Shown in pieces: positions 1-11,754 of a DNA stretch of 64,000 nt. The position numbers and the translations under genes are program-made. This DNA is from Heligmosomoides polygyrus polygyrus. Taxonomy: Eukaryota > Nematoda > Chromadorea > Rhabditida > Heligmosomidae. The stretch's first letter is position 1, and the number at the start of each line of letters is the position of its first letter. The stretch spans positions 90,207,960 through 90,271,959 of the forward strand of contig OX377206.1 in assembly GCA_947396885.1 (NCBI GenBank). Reading direction: 5' to 3'. The notes beneath the pieces were generated by a model. The model was not told the DNA's origin. It searched no databases and worked only from the letters and a program-made list of their open reading frames with translations.

Positions 1-545
1 TATAACATCTTGATGCGCATTGCAAATAAATTTGTCTCCCTTATTATTTATTCTCCTTTTTTTATTCTGGTTGGGAGAGAGAATATTGTTTCACAGTTTC
101 TGACGTCCCCGATATCTATAAAAACACACAAAAACGTCAGTTTGAAACAACACAGTCTATGCACGATAGGTACAACACATGGCTCTTCGTTTAGTATTTC
201 ATCGTTGTTTTCATTAGCTCGCGTGCACTTCTTCTGTCAGGTGCCGCTTTACATTTCTCGAATTCCGGCGTGGTGACAATACATTATAACATTCCAGTTG
301 TACAAGCAGGTGACATCTTCCTTCGTAATCCTGTCGATCGCCGTCCCAGATGGATCACACATTCGCAAACACCGCGAGCCAACCTGCAAATGTTGCAGAA
401 AATATTGCGACGTATTATCAACCTGAAAAAAAAACTGGAAAAAATTCGAGAACATTAGAAAAAAGAGATCAAAAACGCAGATAAACTAAAGCGATTTGGA
501 ACTATTCGAGAGATGTAGAAAAAAATCCCACGACTAGACAATGAT
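1..545. other. No gene or repeat recognised
   Basis: Short open frames overlap on both strands; none has splice context or family features. Confidence 0.5.
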
Positions 546-548
546 GGA

Positions 549-660
549 GGATAAGGTTAGAGGATAAAGGACGGTATTAATTCTTCCACCTGTGGGATGC
601 GCCACGCATACCACTTCTAGTGGACGTCGTAGAAGCAGTTTGAATGTATGTACATTGGGA
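549..660 (-). repeat. tRNA-derived SINE, 3' end only
   Basis: GGATAAAGGACGG tail and GGGATGCGCCACGCAT box, cut off about 100 bases in. No tRNA head. Confidence 0.7.
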
Positions 661-723
661 CTGAAAAATTACTTAACGATTAATTCACCAGCAAATGAAG
701 TGGTCAATGTTTCCTTCTTCCCA

Positions 724-800
724 ATTCCGCTCCGGGAATCGAACCCTCGACACCGATGCGCCAGCCCGCGTCGCTACCTACTCGGCCATCCAGCCGCTGT
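724..800 (-). repeat. tRNA-like head of a further short interspersed repeat
   Basis: The minus strand reads CTGGATGGCCGAGTAGG (A box, 777-793) and then GAGGGTTCGATTCCCGGAG (B box, 732-748), separated by a length typical of a tRNA with a long variable arm. No paired acceptor stem is obvious, so it is called a tRNA-derived repeat rather than a gene. Confidence 0.5.
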
Positions 801-845
801 GGCAGTCATTGCGAATCGATCACTTGAATGTATCCTGCAGCATCC

Positions 846-1180
846 TTGAGGAAACCCAGGAAATTGCCAGATTACAACGATATAACTATAGTTGAAGCTT
901 ACCTTTTGTAGACCAATTTCTGAGCCGACAAGGGGGGGGGGGGGGTCGAGCGTTCTACCCCCTCGTCCCCCCGGCCCGCCCACCCCCAACCCCCTGGGCT
1001 TGCTAGAGAATCCAGTGGCTGCCTTAGTGGATAGAGATAGTGGAGGCGCAGACATTTGCCACGCCTCTGTTTAAAGGGCGGGGGGTAGAACGCCACTCCG
1101 CCTTGAGGAAACCCAGGAAATTGCGATATAACTATAGTTGAAGCTTACCTTTCGTAGACCAATTTCTGAGCCTACAAGGC
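846..1180. repeat. 80-base direct repeats flanking a MITE
   Basis: CCTTGAGGAAACCCAGGAAA through GACCAATTTCTGAGCC occurs at 846-930 and again at 1103-1175, the second lacking about 10 bases. Confidence 0.85.
946..1098. mobile_element. MITE with GGCGTTCTACCCC ends, copy 1
   Basis: GAGCGTTCTACCCCC at the left and GGGGGGTAGAACGCC at the right; interior CCCCCTGGGCTTGC. Starts beside a 15-base G run and lies between two direct copies of an 80-base flank. Confidence 0.85.
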
Positions 1181-1333
1181 CATTACAGACGTCACTTTTG
1201 CCGTATCAGCCCACTCTGAAGTTTTTGCCATTTTTGGACCAAAGAAGTTATGTGATCCGATGTCCTACAAGACCATATAGGTCTCGTTCAGAATCTCCGG
1301 ACAGAGCTCACTGACCACCCTTGTTAGGACCAG

Positions 1334-1476
1334 TCATTCTTCGCGACGGGAGCGATAGGAGCGATTGGGTCGCTAGTACAAGGCATACGGATCGATTGAT
1401 GCCGAGTGCTGCTCCAACAATAATCGATACCTATTATTTGCCTAGGCGAACACCCGCTACCGTCGCGAAGAATGAA
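1334..1476. mobile_element. MITE with CATTCTTCGCGACGG ends
   Basis: TCATTCTTCGCGACGGGAG and CTACCGTCGCGAAGAATGA form the terminal repeat of a 143-base element. Confidence 0.75.
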
Positions 1477-1984
1477 CAGGCCCACAGGCAGGTCTAGAAG
1501 CAATTAACCGAGCCCGTAAATCCAATGAATGAACACTGTATGAGAACATGGCTCAATACCCTCGCCCTCGCATGACACTCAAAAATTTTTCCCTTGCAGC
1601 ATTGAAACAAGCATTAATATATTACTTTAACAAAAAGGTTTGATTTTGAAAAAACACCATTACGTGTACGGTTATATTTTGAACACTCCTTATAACCAGT
1701 TTTTTTTTGAGAGCATTTTTCTCTCGAAACCTGGAAAATCCACCTTGTAGGAAAGACTGGTTAGTTGGCATTCACATTCCTTTAAAAAAAAAAGAAAAAA
1801 ACGTTGCACGACAATATTCAAAAGGCCGAAACCACCTGGATCATTTCTGAATGTGCCTGAAGTTTGGCTATGTTGTACTTTATGTACCTTTTTGCTCCAC
1901 AGGGTCATTCAGTCAACCCTAAAATTCCTTCATGGATATGGTCCAATTCTAGCATGCTAGGCTAAAAATAAAAGACAAGGAAAC

Positions 1985-2215
1985 GTGTTATTCGGTGTTC
2001 CTATAGGATGCGCCATGCATCCTACTTCTAAAGGATATCGTGAAGCCAATTTGAATGCGTACTTGGCTTATACAATGGCATGAGGTGGGCAGACCATGGG
2101 CAAGTTGGTTTATTCTCCTTTTCATGCAAGTTTTGCACTAAGTCTCCGAACCCGTATTGATGGATGGATTGATTGCCTGAAGGGTTGAACCCAAACTACC
2201 ACTTCCACTAAGTAG
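1985..2215 (-). repeat. tRNA-derived SINE, degenerate
   Basis: GGATGCGCCATGCATCCTAC through TATACAATGGCATGAGG and a drifted head; tail repeats lost. Confidence 0.65.
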
Positions 2216-2219
2216 TAGA

Positions 2220-2930
2220 TTTAAGTTTTCAAAATATGCCTCTGGAGTCAAAGACTTGGTAGCTGGCAAGATTCCATCGACTGCACATCAGGAATCACTC
2301 TACAGGATGCGGCAATAATAAAAAATGAATTAAAGTTTAACGTGTCCTGGCGAGAAAGTGCTCTATCCTAGCACAGAAATTTTTATGGCACTGAATTTGC
2401 AGCATTTTTTGTGCTAGCGATATTTAACTTATGTATGTATTGTTTAATTTATACAGGTGCTTAAAATGTTAAACGATGATAACGCAATTGTTGAGCTTCA
2501 CCGTCAAGGAAGGCGTCAAAGTGGTCTAGAATTCTAGAACGGTGCCAGAATTCTGCGAACGGCTTCTGCGCTGGGACAAACTAACGGAACGGATCCTCCC
2601 TCACTGCAGAAGGGATGAAATCGCATTCATTCCGATAGCGTCGAATTCCTCGGCAAGTTCTACTGTCACATGTCACTTATACGTCAAGCTGTACACAACT
2701 ACACCTAGGCTCTTGCTCGTGAATGTTGAGAATCCTAACGTTCGTGAAGGGATCTAAGGATAGCTCGGACAGTAACATGTGGCTTACGGTCGATGGAGAG
2801 CCGCAGAGGTTTTATCGTTTATTTGCTAAAAGATCCTATTCACTTATTTGTATGACAAAGAGAGACGTGGTAAATCTCAAAAGCGTCAAAAAATAGCAAA
2901 AAGCGAAGAACATCCAGCTCCGTGCCTAAT
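2220..2930. other. No gene recognised
   Basis: A 71-codon frame at 2542-2757 has no recognisable motif; likely unannotated repeat upstream of the RTE fragment. Confidence 0.4.
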
Positions 2931-2934
2931 CTTC

Positions 2935-3360
2935 GTCTACACCGTTCTTCCTGCGCTACCGTATGCCTCGACAATCTACAGTGCGAAAGCAGTAAGAACG
3001 CGCATCAGCGTTGCTGACGAATCGAGAAGACTATGGTTCGAGTCAGGCAAGCGAGAGAAGGCCTCCTGAGATCCAGACATCCTCGACCTTCGAAGATCAG
3101 TGACGCGAAGCTATCGAAAATTAGGTGGGCCGGCCACAGTTCACAAACACTTGTTGGACTAAAGCCAGCTGACTGACTGGATTCCGCAAGATGTCAAAAA
3201 ACATCAGGATGCTCACTACCGCATTATTCGGATTTTTTAGAAAAAACCTACAAACGAAAGCTCAGGCGCTCTTCCCGTTGGAGCACTCTGGCACGCGACA
3301 GGGACTGGTCGAGGCGTAGCTGGCGCGCGGTCGATCAACTCGATACGATAGGCGGTGACT
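2935..3360 (+). pseudogene. RTE-type LINE 3' end fragment
   Basis: Broken frames give TVLPALPYAS, a (R)WAGH-like block at 3127, LTDWIPQDVKKHQ and VGALWHATGTG, the typical order at the C-terminus of nematode RTE reverse transcriptases. Internal stops show it is dead. Confidence 0.7.
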
Positions 3361-3364
3361 GTTA

Positions 3365-4250
3365 TTCTTACTAAGGCTCTTAGAGTGGTGTTAACATATG
3401 GCAAGAGCTATGTGACAGTCCTTTTCGAGAACGCAGGTTTGGCAATGGATTCTGACTGTCACAGCTATTTTTTACATTTTTAAATAGTTGTAAACATTAT
3501 CGGAACTGAAGAGCGCCCTCTGACAGATGCTTGTTTTTTCCCACTCAGTTACGAAGCAGAGTACAGAGGTGTAACGCTCTCCTACTTAACTGCTTTGCAA
3601 ACCCCTCTTAAAATCCACGAAAAAAGTCAAGTGGATCGGCTGCAACTCCTTCTCCTCCCCCTCAATAAAAAGAACGGAGCTCTTAGCATGCGAATAATTG
3701 CCTCCTACCGCATGCTCCATGAGTGACAGCTGTTTCTTCAGTTCAAGAATATTTGGGAATAAATAAGTATGCAACGAAGCATGGAATGGTGGGAAGTTCC
3801 CGGAAAACAGAAAACAGAAAAATTTAGCCCAAAATTGCCAGAAAATCAGAAAACAGAAGACAGATATTCCGCCCACCCCTGCTCTGCAGTAAGTGTTCTT
3901 CTCACCTGTAGTTGACTGGCGTTCAAATCGAGATCAGCACAGCACTTGCGGTTGTCTCGATTCTGACTGGCGCAGTAAAGAATGGACGACAGGTAGCGGA
4001 TGCTGCACCGTTTCTCCTTCACCAGATCTATCAACTAAAACAAATGTACTAGTGATTTATTCAACTACTCCAAGGGACCTATACAATTTTTTGCAGTGCG
4101 ACAGGGGTTCCTCCGCAAAAATTCTAATAGTTTCCATTTGGCAGTTAACAATCATTTGCGCTAGTCCATGGAACTGGGCGTTTCTCTATAATCTAAAAAA
4201 TACACGGGGGAAAACCACAGCTTTCACTATGAAATTAATGATCATCGAAA
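3365..4250. other. No gene recognised
   Basis: Contains an AAAACAGAAAACAG-type repeat at about 3800-3860 and overlapping open frames on both strands without features. Confidence 0.4.
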
Positions 4251-4252
4251 GT

Positions 4253-4475
4253 GGGTGTACTAGTCGCTAATGTGGCCTACACGGGCAGAAAGGAAAACCC
4301 CAACTAATCAGCCTATCAGACCATCGATCGAGCACGCGTTAGTCAATCGATAGCCAATCAGGGCGGGCAGTGGCTACGCACGTGTAGTTGGCGGGGCCGT
4401 TCCATGACGTTTGACTTGTTTGGTGCGACTCCCCTCCTCCCCCTCCTCCGCCTCCCCCCCCCCCCCCCCCCCCTA
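4253..4475. mobile_element. MITE of the same family, right end lost in a C-run
   Basis: TACTAGTCGCTAATGTGGCC and CAATCAGGGCGGGCAG match; the right end dissolves into an 18-base C tract. Confidence 0.6.
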
Positions 4476-4783
4476 CCTTCATCACCTTATTTATAAAGGA
4501 TAGAGGTCAGATTATCGTCTAGTACAGTGCCAGAATTATTGTGATTTCTGATGAAATTATTCTTAGAATACTTTGTGGGGCTTCGCAAGCGCAATGTTCT
4601 TCACAGTTAAATTTTGATTCCTATATTTTTACTGAAACGTAATCAAACGATAAAGCAGCATGAAAATTTGGGACTCCTAAGGCGATTCAGTGAGAACGGC
4701 ATCCCATGTCTAGGCAGGCCATGAGGTCACAGTGAATCAAACTCCTAAAAGCCCCAGTGATGAAATATCGCTGAAAGTGATTA

Positions 4784-4983
4784 TACTAGTCGCTAATTTG
4801 GCTTACACGAAACCTACACGGGGAGGCAGGAATGCGCCAGCTAATCTCAACCTATCAGATCACCGTTCGAGCACGTGCTAGCCAATCAGGGCAGCGGTTA
4901 CGCACATATGGTTCGATGCCGTCTGACTTGCTTGGCCCGTCTCCCCCTCTCCCCTCCCAATGTAGGCCACATTATCTACTATT
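4784..4983. mobile_element. MITE with TACTAGTCGCTAATGTGGCC ends, complete
   Basis: TACTAGTCGCTAATTTGGC at the left, AATGTAGGCCACATTATCTA at the right, with GCCAATCAGG motifs inside. Confidence 0.75.
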
Positions 4984-5734
4984 ACAGTGTTAAAATTATT
5001 GTTGTTTGCGGAAGACTCAGCTAGAAAATGCAAGTCTAATTCTAAAACTGATGCAGTCATCGTTTAGGAGAGCAGAAAATCATATTGTTCTGATTAACTG
5101 ATAAATAGATGCCTGAAATTGGAGGAGCTCTAAGGCTCTCACTGTTGATGCCTTAGAAGCCGCATGAAAAGGAAAAAGATGGAAGAAGAAACGTAACATT
5201 TCTCTTGTTCTGCTCTGGTCGATCTCGTAGCTGCACATGAAGTGACATTCCTCGGGTACGTACAGATCACAGCAGGACTTGAAGAGTTTGTTCGCTATCA
5301 ACTTGCTGGTGCATGGCTGGTAGCTCCGCTCTCGAGTACCGCAACTTGCCTAAAATATTTATTTATTAATTATTTATTTATTTTGTCCACTACGGCAGTG
5401 CGCCATAAGGTGCCCAAATGCGTAGAGATGTAGGAGAGGGAAAGAGAGAAGATAATAAAAAAAATGAAAACTATGAAAACAGCTAGACCAGATTCAGTGC
5501 GATGGAAGGAGCCCTGAAAAAATGAAAATAGGGAAAACAGTAAAAGTTTGTTGTTCTAGTGGTTAAGCGATGCTAATAGTAGATAGGTGTTATTCGTTCT
5601 ACGTCTAGCTTTGAAAGAATTTCTTATGGATTTAAAGGTTTTTCTACAAGGAACACAACCTTTTTAGCCAAGTCTTATAAGATCTATATAAGTCCATTAG
5701 TTGAAACGAGTATTACAGTATTCAACCCTAATAA

Positions 5735-6030
5735 AAGATAAAGGATAAAGGACGGTGTTATTAAATCCCCTCTGGGATGCGCCACGCATTCTACTTCTAC
5801 GGGATGTCGTGGAGGCGAGTTGAATGCGTATTTGGCTATACAATGACTTGCGGTAGCCAGCCGATGAACAAGTCAGCGCTGTATCCTTCCCAGACAAGTC
5901 TGGTACCAATTCATCGACCCCGTAAGGATGGAAGGCTTGGTTGGCCTGAGCGGGAAATCCGAACCAGGAACCTGGTATCGGGAGCAGGCGACAGCCGGCG
6001 CCTCCTCTGACTGCGCTCCACGCGCCCTCA
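5735..6030 (-). repeat. tRNA-derived SINE, full length
   Basis: On the minus strand runs from a tRNA-like head (A box near 6020, B box CCTGGTTCGGATTTCCCGC) to a tail of GATAAAG repeats. Body about 290 bases. Confidence 0.92.
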
Positions 6031-6605
6031 TTCAACCCTAGTAGAATTAATGATGTCGAAAATGATTAAAGATGATTAATGATGATGATATCTGCAGAAT
6101 TGAGAAAGTGAAAATAGCTTTACTCGGAAATTTTTTATTCGAATAGGAGGCTTCATACACTCCAACATCCCTAACGCAGTGTTCAGAAATAGATAATTGG
6201 ACCTTCCATTTTTCGCATTACGACGCAAAGCTATTGATGACTGTCTCGTTTTTATTTATTTGTTTATTGAGGTAATTATTCATGACGTGCACTATGACTA
6301 CACGTGAAAATACAATGCTAGAATAGCATAAAAACGAAAATAACAACTGCAGGCACTCTTTAGAAAGAAATAGTTTCTTGAAAATGCACAAAGATAGAGC
6401 TATGTATGTCGTCCTGATTTGCACTCAAAAAGTGGTTGAGCTTCTCCAAATTTCTGCAGGTCAAGAAGCTGGCTCAATGTCGGAATTTTGCAACCGAAAC
6501 ATAAAGTTTCAGCTTTCTTCCTATGTTCCTTATCAGTCCAGAGCCAAAAAAGTTAAATGGGTTTCTAGAAGTCCTGTCAGTGACTGGCGGTGTGTGACAG
6601 GCGGT

Positions 6606-6752
6606 TTGGCGTTCTACCCCCGGCCCTTTAACCAGAGGCGTGGCAAATGTCTGCGTCTCCACTGTCTCGTCGTAAGGCAGCCACTGCACTCTCGAGCAAG
6701 CCCAGGGGGTTGGGAGTGGGCGGGCCAGGGAGACGAGGGGTAGAACGCTCGT
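6606..6752. mobile_element. MITE with GGCGTTCTACCCC ends, copy 2
   Basis: Inverted relative to the copy at 0.9 kb; interior GAGGCGTGGCAAATGTCTGC is shared. Confidence 0.85.
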
Positions 6753-6759
6753 CCTCCGT

Positions 6760-7400
6760 GACTACCGTGATACCCTTAGCATCGTTCACAAAATTCTGCA
6801 CCAGCCTACATAGTGTGACTGTATTTGTGTAATTAGATAGCCCGATGCCTTCCTGAATGAAAATAGCATGATGCTTGTCCTAGAACAACAGTTCACGCTT
6901 CCTTCTTTAGCAGGTAGCACTTTCATAAGGCTCACGAAAAGAAAAGAAAACGAAACGAAACGAAACTTCTTCTCTCCTTTTTGACTAGTTTTCAATAGAA
7001 CCCGTTAGCCTCGAAAACCTGCTAGAAACGGCATGTGGTTTTATAATATAACCAGCAGTCAGAGCGGCCCTCGGCTGTACTGACGGCTTCTCAACAGCTT
7101 CGCCGTGGTAATAACTTCCCATCATCAATTGTACATGCCACCTATGTCATGGTTACCTCAGGAAGAACACCTTAACTACGTCGATTAGGGCAAGTTAGAA
7201 AAAACAGAAAAATAGACGACATTCACAAAAAATCGACTATTTGACCAATATCGATTGGTGGCCATCGATACTTCAAAAACCAACTCCAGATTCGTGTTCA
7301 GCGACCTCGACTACTTCCAGGTCTAAAGTTTCGGACCGCAGTTGATCACCATCAATCATTGAGTATTGCCAGTACGTCGTGCCCCCACTCCAGTTGTGAC
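6760..7400. other. No gene recognised
   Basis: Only an AAAAGAAAAGAAAACGAAAC purine run (about 6938-6965). Confidence 0.4.
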
Positions 7401-7404
7401 GGAC

Positions 7405-7510
7405 GCACGGACGGAGACACACACACGCACACACACACATATATAGATACACATACACACATATATATACGCATACACACACACATACGCATACACACAC
7501 GCCTCTCCTT
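7405..7510. repeat. CA/TA microsatellite
   Basis: Interrupted (CA)n with ATATAT islands. It creates long spurious open frames of Thr/His or Cys/Val on both strands. Confidence 0.95.
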
Positions 7511-7614
7511 TATATATAGTAGGATCCCTAATTCCAATACTGATATTCGAGAGCAGGGTTGAGGAGACCCTTGGTCGAGAGGTCACACTTAGGTTTTATT
7601 CTTGTTGTAGCCGT

Positions 7615-8170
7615 TAACCAAGATTGTTACGCTCTTCTTTATTCGGCTTACGTTTCGGCGAGTTTCGCCTTCTTCGGATCCTGGAATAGCCGATAACATC
7701 TACTAGACTACCAGCTCAACATCATTTCATACTACAGGGTACTAGTCTTAACGAAAAGAGGGACGTGGTCCACAGTTTCCAACGACTAAACTCAGAGATG
7801 GATGCAGAAGCGGACCACCAACACCCGCAGATGGACGTGGACGTGGGTGAGTGAGCTTTGGCCCCGAGACAAACCGACTTATTCAGCCTGTGGATAGAAT
7901 CACGAAGATCGAAACCCACAAAGCTGTGCGAAGGGTGCCAGCTCTTGCGTTACCACCAGGCATTCCTCCTTCCGGTTGACCCGATGACTCGTAGCTGCGA
8001 TCCAAAGTGCTTCTGATGTCCTGCGCGCCGATATAATACACTAACAGTTTAGCAACGCCATACCAAGATTTTTCGAAAGTCGAACTTGGACGGTTCTACA
8101 CTTAGGTTTGATTCCTTTCAGGCTCTGAAGAAGGCGAACCCGCCGAAGCGTAAGCCCAATAAATGCTGTT
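7615..8170. repeat. Inverted pair of CCGAAACGTAAGCCGAATAA motifs
   Basis: TTCGGCTTACGTTTCGGCGA with CGCCTTCTTCGG at 7640-7680 mirrors GAAGAAGGCGAACCCGCCGA at 8117-8160. The 430 bases between hold no convincing gene. Confidence 0.6.
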
Positions 8171-8639
8171 AACAACCTCGCCTAGAGTTCAAGGAAGAAC
8201 AACTACGTATTCGAGAACAGTTTTTGAAGTTTTTCATACCTCGTGAGGTGGAGCACGACGACGTTCACTTCGCACGTTGTATAGGTCTGTCCTTCTCTGT
8301 GGGCAGTGCTTGGCGATCCACAGAAAGCAGTGCCTTGAAACGCACCCCGGCTGCAGTTTAGACGTGCAGCATTCATCTGCAAATCTAGGCTTAACGAGAA
8401 TAATTATGGCTTTCAAACAATTGGGAGTCTCTGAAGAGTATTAATCTAGCGGTGCTTATAACTGCACCGAAGCTGCACTTTGCAACCACTCATCACTGGG
8501 AAGATTACAGGCATCATGCATAGCGTCATCAAAGCCTTTTTAGGTTATCACGACACGCTGCCTTTGGAAATGAAATCACTAAATCCGCGTGAGCTTGAGA
8601 GGGCTGGAGTGAGCACTATATGTTGTTTGGGCCCAAACG

Positions 8640-8860
8640 TATATATTCGAGTTCGAATGATTCGAATAATGATTCGAATAATTCATTCGAATAGTCTTGG
8701 AATAGTCGAATATTCGATAATTCCAGATTGTCGAATGATCGTTCGAATTTGATGGCTGGTTCTAAGAAGTCAAATATTCGTTCGAATTCAAACATCGAAA
8801 GGGAGCCATATTTGAATATTATTCGAAAATCTGTTAATTTTCTTCGAATATTGAATAAAC
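8640..8860. repeat. Cluster of TTCGAAT/ATTCGAA motifs
   Basis: More than a dozen palindromic or near-palindromic TTCGAA and ATTCGAAT units, irregularly spaced, in AT-rich sequence. Confidence 0.8.
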
Positions 8861-8894
8861 TTCAGATCTTAAAGCACAGAACCTGATTACCACG

Positions 8895-8975
8895 TGGCTG
8901 GGGTTGGAGCACTTTGGCACGCGACAAGGACGAGTGAAGACGCTGCTGCCTTCCGCTCGAGCATATCGATAGCCA
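8895..8975 (+). repeat. Tiny RTE 3' tail fragment
   Basis: TTGGAGCACTTTGGCACGCG followed by ACAAGGAC matches the ALWHATRT block and tail of the RTE fragments at 3.3 and 32.4 kb. Confidence 0.5.
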
Positions 8976-9159
8976 AACAGGTGACACAGGAGGCAGAAAT
9001 TGAGTAATTGGGTTGCTTAATCAAAGGATGGCTCAAGTCGAAAGTACGTGCAAGCATGATAAAAGATAAACGACAGCGTCAATCGATCGCTAACCAGTAC
9101 GCACCATACATTCTAAATCTGCTGTATAACATAAAGGTCATTTTAATACAAATGTAATA

Positions 9160-9320
9160 TTATTTGGCGTATACAATGACTTGTGGCCAGTCGATGGACA
9201 AGTCACTGCCCCGAGGGATGGAAGGTGTGGTAGGTCTGGGAAGGGATCTGAACCACGAATCTCTAGGCTTCAGATGCATGCAGAGGTCGGTGGCTCCCCC
9301 GACTTCACTACACCGTTCAT
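9160..9320 (-). repeat. tRNA-derived SINE, 5' half
   Basis: TATACAATGACTTG, CGAGGGATGGAAGG and a decayed head; the tail half is absent. Confidence 0.6.
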
Positions 9321-9545
9321 GTAGTATAAAATATAAATATCTGGCATTTCAAAAAAAACTAAAGATGAAAAAACTGAACTCTCACCACGCACTACATTTG
9401 GACAGTTCCTCCGAGCACCGGCAACAATCCACGTAGAAAGACACAACACGATGACTTCTACACGCATCTACAAACAAGAAGCATCCGGAGGACGTAGCGC
9501 TGATGGCGAATACACGACCTCGTCAGCAAGAAGCGAACTTAGGCT

Positions 9546-10433
9546 TACAAGGAGAGCCTCCAAAGTGGCGGTGAGCTTTTGCGATGCAATTTTTGCGTGA
9601 TGTAGGATCTCATCTAGGGAGTTCAAAACTGTAGTTAATTTTTTCGGAATGCTCTTCTGTGGTCGAAGAAAGGCGTGTGGAAGCGTGAGCGCGAAGTTCA
9701 CCACGCCCTGCTGCCACTTCGCCGAGTGTGGTCGGCTGGCGCAGTGGATAGCGATGTCGCCTGTTGGCCGCCCGCAACGAGTGAATTTTACGGTTCGACT
9801 TCCGGTGTCGCCACAGTTTTTGCATACATCGACTCATTTCTATTATGCTTGTGTGACCACAAGAATCAATTTGTACACGATTAATGCTTTCAGAAAGTGA
9901 ATGTAATCCTTTCCGATATCATTTGAGTTAGCTCTCAATGGATCGTATTTGCACCGTATCTTATCAACAACGATACCGTAAATGCACACAAATACATACA
10001 CTTCACGGGATAGGTCATGAATTTGGTTTGATACCGGTAAATACTTAACACTTACTAAAAACATGAATCGTGTACGAATTGACTCCTGTGATCACGCCAG
10101 CACATAATAATAACGATGTGTGCAAAAATTGTGGCGACACCGGGGGTCGAACCGTAAAACTCACTCACTGCGGCCGAGAGGCGACATCGCTATCCACTGT
10201 GTCAGCCCACCACACTCGGCGAGGTGGCAGCAGGGCGTGATGAACTTCGTGCTCACGCTTCCAAACGCCTTTTTTCGACCAAAGAAGAACATTCCGAAAA
10301 AATTAACTACGGTTTTGGACTCCTCACACTGCATTCTGCAAAAAAATGTATCACGAAAGCTCACCGTAAAGGCCTAGTGTCTAACATGGAGAGCCATTTT
10401 GGAGGCTCTCCATGTTAGACACTAGGCCTTTAC
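9546..10433. mobile_element. Foldback element with tRNA-like units in both arms, copy 1
   Basis: Left arm from about 9546 to 9830 is complementary to about 10120-10408, starting from the shared end CAAGGAGAGCCTCCAAA. Each arm holds a tRNA-like stretch (A box TGGCGCAGTGG at 9737, B box GGTTCGACTTCC at 9792; mirror copy at 10143-10218). A roughly 290-base non-complementary middle separates them. The right end carries an extra perfect hairpin (10366-10433). Confidence 0.85.
10366..10433. repeat. Perfect 30-bp-arm hairpin at the foldback end
   Basis: The stretch starting GTAAAGGCCTAGTGTCTAAC returns as its exact reverse complement after a loop of about eight bases. The 3' half matches the normal terminus of the foldback family; the 5' half is an added inverted copy of it. 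Confidence 0.9.
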
Positions 10434-10732
10434 ATCATTCCAATACCAAACCATCTGCTAGACCGTATCGTACGAAAGCAAAGCGTGACTTGCGCACGTC
10501 TTTTATGAAAAGAAAGAAGATCTAAGTTTCGTAGTGAAATTACAAAATAATAGAAAACGAAAATGAAAGATAAAATGCACACTGAATAGAAAAAATTCAA
10601 AAACGGCTAGTTTCTCTAGTATCTTAAGATAAACATTTATTTTGAAGCCACGCCGTTTCCATTCCTTGAAAAAGACACCTTTAGAAAGCTACTTTTTTCT
10701 TTTCAAAAATTGGAAGCGAAGAGCGAACCAAC

Positions 10733-10965
10733 GAGATGTTCTGGAGGTGATTTGAACGCGTATTTGGCAAGACAATGACTTGCGGTAACCAGCTGATGAA
10801 CAGGTCAGCGCTCCATCCTTCCCAGACAAGTCTGATACCAATTCACCGACTTCGGAGGGATGGAAGGCTTGGTTGGCCTGGGCGCGAAATCTGAACCAAG
10901 AACCTGCTGATATCGGGTGCACGCGAAACCCATCACCTCACCCGACTGCACTACACGCGCCCATC
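10733..10965 (-). repeat. tRNA-derived SINE lacking its tail
   Basis: Head to middle present (ACTACACGCGCCC at the right edge); ends before the GGGATGCGCC box. Confidence 0.85.
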
Positions 10966-11164
10966 ACAATACTTATGTAGTGAAAATAGTGGGAAACGGA
11001 CCTATTTATTTTTAGGTAGTTTTTCCATATGTTAACAACGAAAGCCACATTATAGCTGATATACAAAAAAATGGAACGATAGCAGAGCAACTTTAAATGA
11101 GATTCTCACTTACAGATAAAACGCGATACCCTTTTTTTAAGCCTCAGTGTATATCAATTCTTGG

Positions 11165-11347
11165 TATATGTCGCAAAGCCGGAAGATGGGAACGCCTCAT
11201 CCAATCAGACCGCATGGAAATGATGTGCCATTCAGAGATACAGTCGGTACACTGATTGGCTGGCATGTGCTCGGTGTGTGCTCTGGTTGGTTATTATTGG
11301 CTGGCGCGCTCCCACCTACCAATGCTGCTCACCTTCGCGACATGTAC
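11165..11347. mobile_element. MITE with ATATGTCGCGTAGG ends, copy 1
   Basis: TATATGTCGCAAAGCC to CACCTTCGCGACATGTACC, interior CCAATCAGACCGCATGGAA. Confidence 0.75.
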
Positions 11348-11467
11348 CTATTCTTTCTGTTTCCGTAAAATAAAAGTAGCGCAATAATTCTCTTAGATGA
11401 AAATCCTAAACGTCAACCATTCCCCTTTCTAAGCATTCTGATGCGGCTTGCTCACCGCTATATTGGC

Positions 11468-11605
11468 GGAACTGGACGCTAAAGTGGCCTACATGAAGCG
11501 GGAACGCACCGGCTAATCACAACCAATCACAGCTCCTACCGAACACGCGCCACCCAATCAGGACATCGACCGTACCCACCCTATCGGGATGTCATGCCCA
11601 TATGC
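11468..11605. mobile_element. MITE of the TAGTCGCTAATGTGG family, left part
   Basis: GACGCTAAAGTGGCCTACAT and CCAATCAGGACATCG match the left half of the family. Confidence 0.5.
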
Positions 11606-11754
11606 TGTGTAGCTGCTGTTCTTGTTGTGAAATCAGCTGTTAGCCCCGACTTTACTTTATGCTTTCCGTTAACTATGTCACATAAGATGTACACGGTAGG
11701 TCTTTGAGATTCAACTGTTACTCGTAATTTTCGTTTTAAATAACCTTTTTGCTC

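Noticed and set aside
7273..7586. Overlapping open frames on both strands with Cys/Val or Thr/His runs
   Set aside because: Produced entirely by the CA/TA microsatellite.
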